Origin: JBBECJ01 sp963763325
Lineage (GTDB): Bacteria; Chloroflexota; Chloroflexia; Thermomicrobiales; CFX8
NCBI GenBank assembly: GCA_963763325.1
Contig: CAVXOL010000023.1
Location: 62,001-126,000, forward strand
Length of the DNA: 64,000 nucleotides
Direction of reading: 5' to 3'
Shown one piece after another: positions 8,786 through 18,472 of the stretch; the first letter of the stretch is position 1, and the number at the start of each line of letters is the position of its first letter. Position numbers and translations under genes: made by a program. The notes under the pieces are model-generated. The model searched no databases, was not told the DNA's origin, and saw nothing but the letters and a program-made list of their open reading frames with translations.

Positions 8786-9330
8786 GCGGACATGGACTCC
8801 TTCCGGCCAGGACGGTTCAGCGACTCAGCGGCGAGTGCAAGGAGTGCGCTCGTTGGCCTGTCGGTCGCAGATCGGCTGACGTAACGATAGCGAACGATGC
8901 CTTCAGAATCGATGACGAAGACAGCCGGCCTGGCGATGATGTGGTCTACCATGTCATCGTGATCGCCCAGACCAAGTCGCTGAATAGCGGATGACGCCGG
9001 ATCGGACAGAACATCGATAACGCCGCCGATGTCGTTGCACATATCATTGGCGCCGACGACGTCGTCTGCACTGATCGCGACCACTCTGACGTTGAGAGCA
9101 CGGAATGTGTCAATCTCCCGTGCTAACTCGGTCAACTGGGTGCGACAATGCCCGCACCAGTGCCCGCGATAGTAGATGACGATCGTCGAGCGTGGATCCA
9201 GGGTGCAGGGACGATCGCGGCAAGTTCGCAACTCAAATGCAGGGAACGGCTCCCCAGGCGACGCGGCGATTGTAGGACCATCGGCGGTCAATGGCCGAGG
9301 AGCCGAACAGACTCGAGGCGCGGCTGCCAT
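8782..9330 (-). CDS. Peroxiredoxin/redoxin-family protein
   Basis: Thioredoxin-fold thiol enzyme, probably a thiol-dependent peroxidase or reductase. The YRGHWCGHC segment (about 54-62) gives a CxxC where AhpC/TSA-type peroxiredoxins have their peroxidatic Cys. Later strands (VVAISADD, PAVFVIDSEG) match the AhpC-TSA fold. 182 residues, no signal peptide. ATG 9330 lies inside the upstream RNase H-like gene (43-nt overlap); no better start with a ribosome site is visible. Couples by ATGA to the hypothetical gene at 8159. A bacterioferritin-comigratory-type enzyme is the closest guess. Confidence 0.8.
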   Translation of the reverse strand: MAAAPRVCSAPRPLTADGPTIAASPGEPFPAFELRTCRDRPCTLDPRSTIVIYYRGHWCGHCRTQLTELAREIDTFRALNVRVVAISADDVVGANDMCNDIGGVIDVLSDPASSAIQRLGLGDHDDMVDHIIARPAVFVIDSEGIVRYRYVSRSATDRPTSALLALAAESLNRPGRKESMSA

Positions 9331-9737
9331 TGGAGATGCCAGGCGGCGAAGCGAGCCAGTAGATCGCGAGCTTCAGTCTGAAACGGCCGCAACGGAGCGT
9401 GGCGCACCTTCCAGCGTCCACTGACCTGCTCAACGACGAGCTTCGAATCAGAGAGAACATTGACCTTCACGCTGGCTGGATCGCGCGCGTCGCGCTCGAG
9501 CTCACGAATAATCGTCCTCAGGCCGTGCAGCATCGTCATATACTCTGCCTCGTTATTTGTCGTTTGGCCCGGATAATCGAGCCGGACGGGAGTCGGCGTT
9601 TCGATGACTCCCTGATAGACGAAACTGCCGTAGCCTTTGCCAGGATTGCCGAGCGATCCACCGTCGAAGACGAGGGTGACATCGGCTGGTGGGAGTGGTG
9701 GACTCAACGGCTTCGGGCGTCTGGACACCGCGGACAT
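9288..9737 (-). CDS. rnhA-like: RNase HI-family protein
   Basis: Fold of RNase H, which cuts RNA in RNA-DNA hybrids. Active-site acids are visible in FDGGSLGNPG (about 24-33), NNEAEY (about 61-66) and LSDSKLVVEQ (about 95-104). The fourth acidic motif near the C-terminus (the usual AD-x-LA) is not evident; the protein ends SVRLLGH after 149 residues. The family of short archaeal/bacterial RNase HI proteins is the best match. Upstream of and overlapping the redoxin gene. RNase HII is at 32388-33110. Confidence 0.8.
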   Translation of the reverse strand: MSAVSRRPKPLSPPLPPADVTLVFDGGSLGNPGKGYGSFVYQGVIETPTPVRLDYPGQTTNNEAEYMTMLHGLRTIIRELERDARDPASVKVNVLSDSKLVVEQVSGRWKVRHAPLRPFQTEARDLLARFAAWHLQWQPRLESVRLLGH

Positions 9738-9758
9738 CAGGTTCCTTTCACGGACAAC

Positions 9759-9787
9759 GCGAGTCCCGCCGCATCGGCGGGACTCGC
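9759..9787 (-). terminator. Terminator hairpin after the EF-G-like gene
   Basis: Perfect 13-bp stem (9759-9771 with 9775-9787) with a 3-nt loop, 10 nt past the stop of the minus-strand EF-G-like gene. Only a weak T-rich tail (GTTGTCC). Probably terminates that gene before rnhA-like. Confidence 0.7.
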
Positions 9788-9797
9788 GCAGAGTCTA

Positions 9798-11877
9798 TCA
9801 GGAATGTGCTTCCTGTCGGGCGCGGTGGGCCGCGATGATCGAGTCAGTGAGGTGCGACGGCACCTGCTGATAGTGGCTGAACGAGGTCGTGAAGGTGCCG
9901 CGTCCCTGGGTTAATGAGCGCAGATCGGTGGCGTACCGTTGAACCTCGGCGGACGGCACGGTTGCCTCGATCGTCGTGAAGCCATCTCCTGCCGGCGTCA
10001 TGCCGCTGACGTGCGCGCGCTTGACGGTCAGGTCGCCCATGATGTCGCCGGTATAGGTGTCCGGAACCGTGACGGCGAGCTTGAGGACTGGTTCGAGAAT
10101 GACCGGGTTGGCTGACTGAGCCGCCTTCTTGAACGCCTGCGATGCGGCAAGCTTGAAGGCCATCTCCGAGGAGTCGACATTGTGGTACGAGCCGTCGGTC
10201 AACGTAACCTTGATGTTGACGACCGGGAAGCCGGCCAGGATGCCCTCTTCCATCGCCTCGCGGACGCCTTTTTCGACGGCCGGGATGTATTGTCGAGGCA
10301 CCGAACCGCCGAAGATCTTCTCCTCGAACTGAAAGTCCTCTTCCGCCGGCTCGAGGTCAATGAAGACGTGTCCGTATTGGCCGTGACCGCCGGTCTGCTT
10401 CTTATGCTTGTACTCGATCTTTTGAACCGCCTTCTGGATCGTCTCGCGATAGGGGACGACCGGCAAGCCGATGTCGACGTTGACGCCGAACTTGCGTGGC
10501 CATCCGTTCCATGGCAATCTGGACGTGCGACTCGCCGAGGCCACTCACGATCGTTTCGCCGGTGGCGGGATCACGGCCGATGTGGAGCGTCGGGTCCTCA
10601 TCCGCTACACGCTGGAGCGCGCTGCCCATCTTATCGAGGTCCGACTTGGTCCTGGGCGCGACAGCGGCTGTGAAGAGCGGCTGCGGAAACTCGATCCCAT
10701 CGATGATGACCTTGTGCTGAGGATCGGTCAAAGTGTCGCCGGTCGTCGTCTCGACGAGCTTGGCGACGGCGCCAATGTCTCCAGCACAGACTTCCGAGAC
10801 GGGAATCTGCTCCTTGCCGCGCAACAGGTAGAGCTGGCCGACGCGTTCATCTTTGTTCCGATTGACGTTCCAGATATGGGTGTCTGACTTGAACGTCCCG
10901 GAGTAGACGCGGAAGTAGGTCAGCTTGCCGACGAACGGGTCGGCGATCGTCTTCCAGACGAAGGAGGCGATCGGTCCGTTTGGATCGGCGTTAAGCGTGA
11001 CCTCACCGCCGTCAACCGACTGTGCCGTGATCGGGCCGGGTGCCGGAGCGAGATCGACGATTGCGTCGAGCAAAATATTCGCGCCGCGGTTCGTCGATGC
11101 AGCGCAGGAGAGAACCGGAACGATGTCGCCCCTGGCGACACCAGCGCGGAGTCCCGACCGCAGTTCATCTGCGGAGATCTCATCGTCTTCAAGGTAGCGA
11201 AGCATCAGGTCTTCGTCGTTTTCGGCGATCTTCTCAACGATCTGGAGACGGTACGTCTCGACTTCGTCGAGCATTTCTGCCGGAATATCGGCGTCGGTTG
11301 TTGTGCCATCACGATTGTCGGAAAACAGGCTGGCACGCATTGTCAGTAGATCGACAACGCCGCGCAGTCCAGATTCGCGGCCGATTGGGATGCAGAGTGG
11401 CACGACCTTCTGCCCGAAGCTTGCCTGAGCCGCAGCGAGGCTCGATGCAAAGTCGGCGTTCTCGCGGTCCATCTTATTGATGACGACGATCGTCGGCAGG
11501 TTACGTTCTGCGGAATAGCGCCACGCGTACTCGGAACCGACTTCGACGCCGGCCGAAGCGTCGAGAAGGACGACGGCGGCATCGACGACGCGCATTGCTG
11601 CTTTCACCTCGCCGACGAAGTCGGCGTACCCGGGCGCGTCGATGATGTTGATCTTGTGGTCTTTCCAGTCGAGTGGTGCCGGTGTGGCGCTGATCGAGAT
11701 TGTGCGCTTGACCTCATCGGGGTCCCAGTCGGAGACGGTGTTTCCTTCTTCGACGCGCCCGAGCCGGTTGATGGCCTTGCCTGTGAAGAGCATCGCCTCT
11801 GTCAATGACGTCTTTCCGGCGCCACCGTGTGAGAACAATCCTATGTTACGGATCTTTTCGACGGGGTATGTCTTCAC
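9798..11877 (-). CDS. fusA2-like: Elongation factor G-like GTPase (group II), one frame change
   Basis: Translational GTPase of the EF-G-like (EF-G2) group. G domain: P-loop HGGAGKTSL (about 18-26), DAPGYADF (G3), NKMDREN (G4); then domain II, domain III, domain IV with GGHGQYGHVF, and domain V with LEPVLKLAVTVPD. The N-terminal LFTGKAINRLGRVEEG pattern separates this group from canonical EF-G. GTG 11877 has GGGAGGTGG upstream. The frame changes once near 10497, between MERMAT and RKFGVNVDI. A canonical fusA is presumably elsewhere. Members of this group often cannot replace EF-G, so the role may be conditional or in ribosome rescue. Confidence 0.88.
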
Positions 11878-12040
11878 AGCCCACCTCCCGTAGCCCGATC
11901 TGAAACGGGGTGCGTCGATTGCCTGGAGCAGTCCAGCGAGAGGACGCCCAGATCATGGCCGCATCGTTTCAGGTCGGAATCTCATTGAATCATCGGTGTT
12001 CCGGCGTAAGATCTCGACCGGATCCGTCAGGCGCCACCTT

Positions 12041-12070
12041 ATTATAGCCTTCACGTCAGCACAACAACGT
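12041..12070 (-). promoter_or_regulatory. Probable promoter for the EF-G-like gene
   Basis: On the minus strand a perfect TATAAT (12046-12041) lies about 165 nt upstream of the GTG start at 11877. The -35 is poorly defined; TTGTTG-like sequence is upstream but the spacing is not ideal. The implied long leader has no recognised riboswitch. Confidence 0.45.
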
Positions 12071-12105
12071 GCTGCGTTTTCTTGTACGACGGAGGGGGAG
12101 GGATC

Positions 12106-13215
12106 GTGGACGATCGAGCGACGTTGAGAGAGCGGATCAAGGATCTGCTGAGGGAACTGGCGGGTCTGGATGGAGTCTCCGGTCATGAGCATGCCGTGGT
12201 CGCAAGGCTTCAGGAGTTGCTTGCTCCAAACGCCGAATCAACCATGGTCGATTCGTACGGAAATGTCTTTGCGCGAGTGAACGCGGAAGGAAGCGGCCCG
12301 TCGCTGATGGTCGCGGCGCACTCCGACGAGATCGGGGCACTGGTCAAGTCGATCGAACCGAACGGGATGATCCGATTCGAGCGTGTTGGTGGAGTCATCG
12401 AGACACTGCTGATCGGCAGGCATGTACGCATTCGTGGGCTGCGAGGAGTCGTCGGCGTTAAGGCTGGTCACGTGCAATCCGCCGACGAACGTGGGCGCGC
12501 GCCGGGAATCCGCGAGCTGTACGTTGACATGGGGTTTGACTCGGCTGCCGAGGTCGAGGCACTGGGCATCCGCGTCGGCGACGCGATTGCGTATGACGAG
12601 CCGATGGAGGTATTGGCGAATCCGAAGCGAGTCAGCGGCAAGGCGATCGACAATCGAGTGTCGTGCGCGCTCGTCGTGCTGTTGGCCGAGCGAATGCGAA
12701 GCCAGGAGCTGGGTTGCACACTGCATGTCGTCGTTACGGTCCAGGAGGAGGTCGGGCTGCGAGGAGCAAAGATCGCGACTCACCGACTGAACCCTGACGC
12801 TGCGATCGTCGTCGATACGGTGCCGTCAGGCGGGACGCCGGATGTCGACTTCCACAAGGATCTTCGGATGCGAATCGGCGGTGGGCCTGTCCTTGGTCTT
12901 GCGAGCTCGGGAGGCTCGTCCGGCCACCACATTAACCCAGGGATGCGCGACTTTCTGCGCCGAACCGCTGCCGACGCCGGGATTGCCCTCCAGGAAGCGA
13001 TCTTCTACGGCGGTACGTCGGACGCCTCGGCAGTCCACCTCGTGCGGGAGGGTGTCCCGTCAGGAGTCATCAATATCGCACGGCGTTACTCGCACTCTCC
13101 GGTTGAGACACTCGATCTTGACGACGCCGTTGACACGCTCTTGCTCCTTGAGGCATCAGCGAAGGCGTTCGACGCAGCGACGAACCTGGGATTTCTCGAT
13201 GCCGAGTGGGGATAA
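12106..13215 (+). CDS. M42-family zinc aminopeptidase
   Basis: Cytosolic dinuclear-metal peptidase of the glutamyl-aminopeptidase/cellulase M family. Metal ligands and catalytic residues are visible in AAHSDEIG (His/Asp), the GKAIDNRV segment, VQEEVGLRG (Glu-Glu), VDTVPSGG (Asp) and RRYSHSPVE near the C-terminus (His). About 369 residues is normal. GTG 12106 is preferred because GGAGGGGGAG ends 5 nt upstream; the TTG at 12082 lies before that site. Divergent from the EF-G-like gene. Probably finishes degradation of peptides released by proteases. Confidence 0.92.
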   Translation: MDDRATLRERIKDLLRELAGLDGVSGHEHAVVARLQELLAPNAESTMVDSYGNVFARVNAEGSGPSLMVAAHSDEIGALVKSIEPNGMIRFERVGGVIETLLIGRHVRIRGLRGVVGVKAGHVQSADERGRAPGIRELYVDMGFDSAAEVEALGIRVGDAIAYDEPMEVLANPKRVSGKAIDNRVSCALVVLLAERMRSQELGCTLHVVVTVQEEVGLRGAKIATHRLNPDAAIVVDTVPSGGTPDVDFHKDLRMRIGGGPVLGLASSGGSSGHHINPGMRDFLRRTAADAGIALQEAIFYGGTSDASAVHLVREGVPSGVINIARRYSHSPVETLDLDDAVDTLLLLEASAKAFDAATNLGFLDAEWG

Positions 13216-13272
13216 CGTCGCTGTAGCGATGTCATCAGAGCTTGCGTTACCGAATTGCGCTGGACCGATGAA

Positions 13273-14061
13273 TCACACGGCGCTGGTGTCAGCAACTGTG
13301 GCGTGGCGGCGCCAAACGAGGCGCAGGCCGTCGATTGTGAGGTCAGGGGCGTAGGTCGAGATGCGTGGACATCGATCTTTGAAGACCCCGCCGAAGCCGC
13401 CTGTTGAAACAACAGTGGGTTGTTCGCCCAGCTCATTGTCGATCTGTGCGATGAGTCCATTGATCAGGCCGACGTATCCGAGCATGATGCCCGACTGCAT
13501 CGCCGCGACCGTGTTGCGGCCGATGACGGACGATGGGAAGACGAGGTCGACGCTGGTGAGCTTGGCGGCTTTCCCGACGAGTGCGTCATGAGCCGAGCGC
13601 AGGTCGGGCGCGATCGCTCCGCCAATGAACGCGCCATCGTGGTTAACGACGTTAAGGGTCGTTGCTGTTCCGAAGTCAAGAACGACGACCGGACCTCCGA
13701 ACTTCTGGTAGGCAGCAGCTGCGTCGACGAGCCGGTCGGGGCCAACTTCGGTTGGATTGTCGATATCGACGGTGATACCGAGGTCAGTTGATGGGCCGAC
13801 TACGACCGGCTCGATCCCAATCCGGTCGCGGATCATCGTCGTGATCCAGGGAGTGACTGATGGCACGCTGCTGCTGACGACGGCGCCATCAATCGCGGTC
13901 AGGACGATTCCATCCGCAACTGCGAGCGTATTGAGGACGATCCACCACTCATCGGGCATGCTGGTGCGGTCGGTGTGGACGCGCCAGCGTGTCTTGAGCT
14001 GGCCGTCGACGTCAATGCCAAACTTGACGTTTGTGTTTCCGATATCGACGAGTAGCAGCAC
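13273..14061 (-). CDS. coaX: Type III pantothenate kinase
   Basis: First step of coenzyme A synthesis: phosphorylates pantothenate. ASKHA-fold signature LLVDIGNTNVKFG at the N-terminus, GPDRLVDAAAA, the LDFGTATTLNVV phosphate/Mg segment and a VVSTGGFG motif towards the end. GTG 14061 is chosen because GGAGG lies 8 nt upstream; the ATG at 14082 is upstream of that site. About 262 residues is normal. It directly follows queG (minus strand, about 20 nt gap), so PfkB kinase, queG and coaX probably form one operon. Confidence 0.94.
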   Translation of the reverse strand: MLLLVDIGNTNVKFGIDVDGQLKTRWRVHTDRTSMPDEWWIVLNTLAVADGIVLTAIDGAVVSSSVPSVTPWITTMIRDRIGIEPVVVGPSTDLGITVDIDNPTEVGPDRLVDAAAAYQKFGGPVVVLDFGTATTLNVVNHDGAFIGGAIAPDLRSAHDALVGKAAKLTSVDLVFPSSVIGRNTVAAMQSGIMLGYVGLINGLIAQIDNELGEQPTVVSTGGFGGVFKDRCPRISTYAPDLTIDGLRLVWRRHATVADTSAV

Positions 14062-14082
14062 CGTTTGAACCTCCGGATCCAC

Positions 14083-15276
14083 CTACAATGATGTTGTCAT
14101 TGTGTCGGGAGCGTCGCCCACGAGCACCTGCGATGTGTCGGCTTCCAGCGATCTCCGAATCTCGTCACGCACGTAGTCGTCTCGCTCCATTGACCACGCG
14201 GACAGCAAGACGGGGATAGCGGCGTCGGACATCAATTGACGCAACGCGACGGCGGCATGACCGCGTACCAGCGGCTCATCGTGGAGGTTGAGCGCGTTCG
14301 TCAGGATTGGTTCCGCGCGGGTATCGCGGCTGTTGCCGAGTGCGATTGCGGCGTTGCGGGCGATCCCGGCGCGTTTGGCGCGCGTGACTGGCGTACCGCT
14401 GTACGTCTGGCGGAACTGCTCCTCAGTCATCGTGGTCAGAAACTCCAGTGACGGGAACGAATTATCGATTGTCTGAGGACTGAAATCGGGGTCGACGACA
14501 ATTCTGGCGGCGTTGGTATACGGGCAGACATCCTGACAAATGTCACAGCCGAAGACGAGATTCCCCATCAGCGGGCGGAGGTGGTGGGGGATGACACCGC
14601 GATGCTCGATTGTGAGGTACGAGATACAGCGTGGGGCATCGATCCTGTACGGTTCGACGATCGCGCCGGTAGGACAACGGTCGATGCAGATCGTGCAGCG
14701 TCCGCAGTCCTTCGCTAGCGGAACGTCCGGCTGGATCTCAACATCGAGCATGATCTCGCCGAGCATGGTCCACGAACTGTGGCCAGGGACGATGATCATC
14801 GAATTCTTGCCGTACCAGCCGGTGCCTGCGCGGGCGGCAACAGCGCGGTCGACTGTTCGAGCGGTATCTACCAGGATGCGGGACTCGACGGTTCTCCCGA
14901 GAAGCCGTTCTATGGATGCGACCAGCTCGCGCATCCGTTTCTTCAACGTCGAGTGATAGTCGCGGCCCCAGGCGTACCGAGCGATGCGCCCTCGCAAGAC
15001 GCCGTCGTTTGGCGGCTCAGCGTGGCCCGACCAGAATGGGACGGCGACCGATACGATCGAGCGGACATCGTCGTGAAGCGTGGCAGGGTCTGCGGACTGA
15101 CGTGCTCGTTCGGAGGAGAACCAGTCCATACCGGTCATGTGGCCGCGTTCGATGTGATCGATGAGGTACTTCTCGACAGCATGGAACGGCTTACCATCGG
15201 TGACGCCGACGATGGTGAGCCTCGCCTGGCTGGCCATAGATGAGAGATCAAAACGAGAGACGGCGAACGAACTCAC
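14083..15276 (-). CDS. queG: Epoxyqueuosine reductase
   Basis: Last step of queuosine synthesis in tRNA: cobalamin and iron-sulfur-dependent reduction of epoxyqueuosine. Two 4Fe-4S motifs are visible: CGRCTICIDRCPTGAI and CDICQDVCPYT. The conserved N-terminal region includes TGMDWF and ARYAWGRDYH. The C-terminus contains HEAT-like repeats (about 320-385: RNAAIALGN, RGHAAVALRQL), a known QueG feature. GTG 15276 overlaps the stop of the PfkB kinase gene (GTGA). About 397 residues. Confidence 0.93.
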   Translation of the reverse strand: MSSFAVSRFDLSSMASQARLTIVGVTDGKPFHAVEKYLIDHIERGHMTGMDWFSSERARQSADPATLHDDVRSIVSVAVPFWSGHAEPPNDGVLRGRIARYAWGRDYHSTLKKRMRELVASIERLLGRTVESRILVDTARTVDRAVAARAGTGWYGKNSMIIVPGHSSWTMLGEIMLDVEIQPDVPLAKDCGRCTICIDRCPTGAIVEPYRIDAPRCISYLTIEHRGVIPHHLRPLMGNLVFGCDICQDVCPYTNAARIVVDPDFSPQTIDNSFPSLEFLTTMTEEQFRQTYSGTPVTRAKRAGIARNAAIALGNSRDTRAEPILTNALNLHDEPLVRGHAAVALRQLMSDAAIPVLLSAWSMERDDYVRDEIRRSLEADTSQVLVGDAPDTMTTSL

Positions 15277-16211
15277 GATGACGACCCTGTCAGGTACTGG
15301 TCCACTTCTGCGCGATCCGGGAGGCTGGCACGTGCGCCAAGTTCCCGGCAGGCGAGGCCGCCGAGGAGGTTGGCGCGACGCAGGATGGTGGTGTCGTCCA
15401 TTCGGTCGAGCAGTCCCCACAGGCAACCTGCGGCGAATGCGTCACCTGCTCCGGTCGTATCGACGACATCGACGGTGATGGCTGGCGACGTTTCGGTACT
15501 TGTCTCGCGGATCGCGATTGCTCCGTTCGGTCCCCGACTGAGGAAGACGACCTGACATGCGCTCGCGACGAGGTCGCGCTGAACGCGGGCGATCGAGTCG
15601 TCCAGCGTCTCGGTGCCAAGCAATGCTCGCAGCTCGCGCTCATTCCCGGTGAGTGCATCAAATCGAAGTGCGTGTTGCCAGCCGGAGCGGTTCGGCATCT
15701 CGACAAGATACGTCATCGTTCCGAAGAGCTTCGTGCGGGGGCTACGGTGCGCCGGCAGGTCGAGGAAGAACGCGCGCAGACGTGGATCATCGACGTCGAC
15801 GTGGACCCACTCATGTTCGAGCATCCGATCGACTGGGAGCGCGTCGCCCATGGTCGGCTTCACGCCCTGGATCCAGTAGATCGTCCGGTCACGTTGACCT
15901 GACGCGCCGGAGACGATAATAACGCCTGAATCGGATCTGGAGCCTGACCGGACGGCGATGGCACTCGTGTCACAGCCAGCCGCGTGCAGGGATTCACTCA
16001 GCGCGAGTCCTTCGGGATCGTCGCCGACAACCGATGCAATCATAACCTCAATCCCAAGCCGGGCGAGCGCGTGGCAGGTATTGCCAGTTGTGCCTCCGGC
16101 CTGTTCGATCTGCTGGCGCACGATCGCATACTCACCTGGTCCAGGGTAATGGTCGGTGACGATAAATCGGTCCCACGAACAAAGCCCGATTGCCGCAACT
16201 CCCCGACGCAT
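15273..16211 (-). CDS. PfkB-family carbohydrate kinase
   Basis: Ribokinase-fold sugar or nucleoside kinase. GG-type signature EQAGGTTGNTCHALARLG (about 31-48) and the ATP/anion-hole signature DTTGAGDAFAAG (about 255-266) are present. ATG 16211 gives 312 residues starting MRRGVAAIGLCSWD, which is where homology to the fold begins; upstream in-frame ATGs add a low-complexity leader. Translationally coupled to queG. Substrate cannot be assigned from sequence. Confidence 0.87.
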   Translation of the reverse strand: MRRGVAAIGLCSWDRFIVTDHYPGPGEYAIVRQQIEQAGGTTGNTCHALARLGIEVMIASVVGDDPEGLALSESLHAAGCDTSAIAVRSGSRSDSGVIIVSGASGQRDRTIYWIQGVKPTMGDALPVDRMLEHEWVHVDVDDPRLRAFFLDLPAHRSPRTKLFGTMTYLVEMPNRSGWQHALRFDALTGNERELRALLGTETLDDSIARVQRDLVASACQVVFLSRGPNGAIAIRETSTETSPAITVDVVDTTGAGDAFAAGCLWGLLDRMDDTTILRRANLLGGLACRELGARASLPDRAEVDQYLTGSSS

Positions 16212-16330
16212 CTGCTTCAGCCTCCGTCCCCGCGCCAATTCGGGCGCGGCCGCATCGAACGATAGCACAGCCCGTTTCGGCGACGGCCGTTTACCCGCGT
16301 ACAATGATTCCGATAAGAAACAGGGGAGTA

Positions 16331-17020
16331 ATGGCCGAGGAATCAATCATCGTTGTCGAAGACGAGCCCGCACTGGCGGATGCACTGCGCTTCAACCTGG
16401 AGCGGCAGGGCTACCGCGTGACGGTATTGCACGACGGACACTCGGCGGTCAGGGAAATCGATGAGGCAGGGCCGGATCTGGTCGTACTGGATGTCATGTT
16501 GCCAGGGTTGGACGGGTTTGAGGTTTGTCGCCGGGTGCGATTGCGCTCAGAGGTGCCGATCTTGATGTTGACGGCACGTGGCGAAGAGGTTGACCGTGTC
16601 CTGGGACTTGAAATTGGTGCTGATGACTACCTGACGAAGCCGTTCAGCCTGAGGGAACTTCAAGCTCGTGTGAGGGCGCTCCTTCGCCGGTCGGCGGTGC
16701 GCGAGTCAGCCAATCGACAGGAGCAGCGCCAGTTCGGGAATTTGCGCGTATCGCCTGGCGAGCGAAGAGCGTGGCTGGGCGAAGCAGAGATTACGTTGCG
16801 TCCACGCGAGTTCGACTTACTGGCGTATCTGGTCCGCAACCAGTCGCTCGCCTTGTCGCGGCAACAGATTCTGGACGGTGCCTGGGGCAGTGACTTTTCG
16901 GGAGACGAGCGGACTGTCGATGTACACATCAAGGGGTTGCGTGATCTTGTCGAGGACGATCCTCGCCATCCAACCCGGATCGTGACCGTCCGCGGCGTCG
17001 GCTACCGCTTCGAAGGGTAA
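16331..17020 (+). CDS. OmpR/PhoB-family response regulator
   Basis: Two-component transcription factor. Receiver domain (about 5-118) with acidic pocket VVEDEP, phospho-acceptor Asp in VVLDVMLPG, Thr in MLTARG and Lys in LTKPFS. The C-terminal winged helix (about 135-228) has LRPREFDLLAYL, RTVDVHIKGLRDL and the terminal RGVGYRFEG. ATG 16331 has AGGGGAG upstream. The kinase gene starts 4 nt after its stop. PhoB/WalR-like; no pst or phoU neighbours in view, so the stimulus is unknown. Confidence 0.93.
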   Translation: MAEESIIVVEDEPALADALRFNLERQGYRVTVLHDGHSAVREIDEAGPDLVVLDVMLPGLDGFEVCRRVRLRSEVPILMLTARGEEVDRVLGLEIGADDYLTKPFSLRELQARVRALLRRSAVRESANRQEQRQFGNLRVSPGERRAWLGEAEITLRPREFDLLAYLVRNQSLALSRQQILDGAWGSDFSGDERTVDVHIKGLRDLVEDDPRHPTRIVTVRGVGYRFEG

Positions 17021-17024
17021 GTCA

Positions 17025-18392
17025 ATGCGAGGGCTGTTCGCGCAGATTCTGCTACCGATGGTTCTCCTGCTCGGTGGCATGATTCTCGGTGGACTGAGTG
17101 GCTCACTTGTCTGGGGAGTCGTTGCGGGCGTTGTGGTCGCAGCACTCGTTGCCGGCTGGCTGACTCGTCGAGCGGCGAGGCGGTTACAGATGCTGGAGAG
17201 AGTTGCCAGAGAAACGTCGGACATCGACGTAGAGCCGCTCGCCATGCTCGATGCACACGACCAGATCGATCACGCATTGCAAACGGTCGCCCAGGCGGCT
17301 GTCACGGAAGAGCGACGTCGCCGGGACACATTGTTGTTGCTGACGCAGTTGACGCAGGTTCTTGACCGGATGAACGACGGCTTGATGAGGGTCGCACATG
17401 ACGGCAGGGTGACGTACGCGAACGTCGCCGCCGGGTCGTTGTTCGGAGGGAGGAATCCAACCGGCAGGACGTTCATGAGCGCAACTCGCGATCATGAACT
17501 GAATCGTGCCGTCAGGCGCTGTCTCGACACTGGCGAAGAGCAACAGCACACGCTTGAGATACCAGGCGAGGGCCGGCTCGTGAACGCAGTCGTCGTTCGG
17601 CTCAACGAGAGGCCGGTAGAGGCACTCGTGATGCTGCGCGACATCACCGAGGTGAACCGGCTCCAGAATCTTCGACGCGACTTCGTCTCAAATGTCTCTC
17701 ATGAGTTGCGGACGCCACTGTCGACGATCAAGATCCTGACTGAGACGCTGCTCGACATTCGCGAGGACGATGAGGAGGCGGGAACGTTCCTGCAGAAGAT
17801 CGACAATGAAGTTGATTCCATGACGGCGCTTGTCCGCGATCTGCTCGACCTGACTCGGCTTGAAACGATTGGCGGGACGCTCGTTCTGCGCCACATAGAT
17901 TCGGCATTACTGGTACACGACGTGCGTGATCGAATGCGTCCACTCGCTGAACGCCATGACGTTTCGTTGAAGACTCAGGTTGAGGAGGAAATTGGAGCAC
18001 TGGTCGGTGATGAGCGGCGGTTGAATCAGGCGCTCATCAACCTCGTCACCAATGCGGTTGTCCATACACCTGCTGGCGGCACGGTGACGATCGGCGCAGG
18101 TCCGAGTGAGGGGGGCGTGCGGTTCTATGTCCAGGACAGCGGCGTAGGTATCCCGCCCGACGATCTGCCACGGATCTGGGAGCGCTTCTTTAAGACCGAC
18201 AAAGCGCGGACCGGCCCGGGGACCGGCCTCGGGCTGGCAATCGTCAAGCACATCGTTCAGGCGCATTCCGGAACGGTGGCGGCGACAAGCGAGGTCGGGA
18301 AAGGTTCGGAATTCTGGTTCGTGATTCCCGAGAACCTGGGTCCGGTTCCGAAGCCGACACCAGTATATGAGACCGCGACGGCTCCGAACTGA
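17025..18392 (+). CDS. PhoR/WalK-like sensor histidine kinase
   Basis: Partner of the preceding regulator. Two N-terminal membrane helices (about 5-25 and 27-47) have almost no extracellular loop, so the sensor probably reads the membrane or cytoplasm. A PAS-like domain (about 110-205) precedes the H-box FVSNVSHELRTPLSTIK, N-box NQALINLVTNAVVHTP, and G boxes DSGVGIPPDD and GTGLGLAIVKHI. 455 residues; ATG 17025. Very tight spacing to the regulator indicates an operon. A short gap then leads to the convergent ispG. Confidence 0.93.
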   Translation: MRGLFAQILLPMVLLLGGMILGGLSGSLVWGVVAGVVVAALVAGWLTRRAARRLQMLERVARETSDIDVEPLAMLDAHDQIDHALQTVAQAAVTEERRRRDTLLLLTQLTQVLDRMNDGLMRVAHDGRVTYANVAAGSLFGGRNPTGRTFMSATRDHELNRAVRRCLDTGEEQQHTLEIPGEGRLVNAVVVRLNERPVEALVMLRDITEVNRLQNLRRDFVSNVSHELRTPLSTIKILTETLLDIREDDEEAGTFLQKIDNEVDSMTALVRDLLDLTRLETIGGTLVLRHIDSALLVHDVRDRMRPLAERHDVSLKTQVEEEIGALVGDERRLNQALINLVTNAVVHTPAGGTVTIGAGPSEGGVRFYVQDSGVGIPPDDLPRIWERFFKTDKARTGPGTGLGLAIVKHIVQAHSGTVAATSEVGKGSEFWFVIPENLGPVPKPTPVYETATAPN

Positions 18393-18472
18393 GGGCCGGC
18401 GTTGACCGGCAAACGCCGAATCTGGATCGTCCCCTGCCCATGGTCTGGTCAACGATCTCATCGAAGGTGTGT

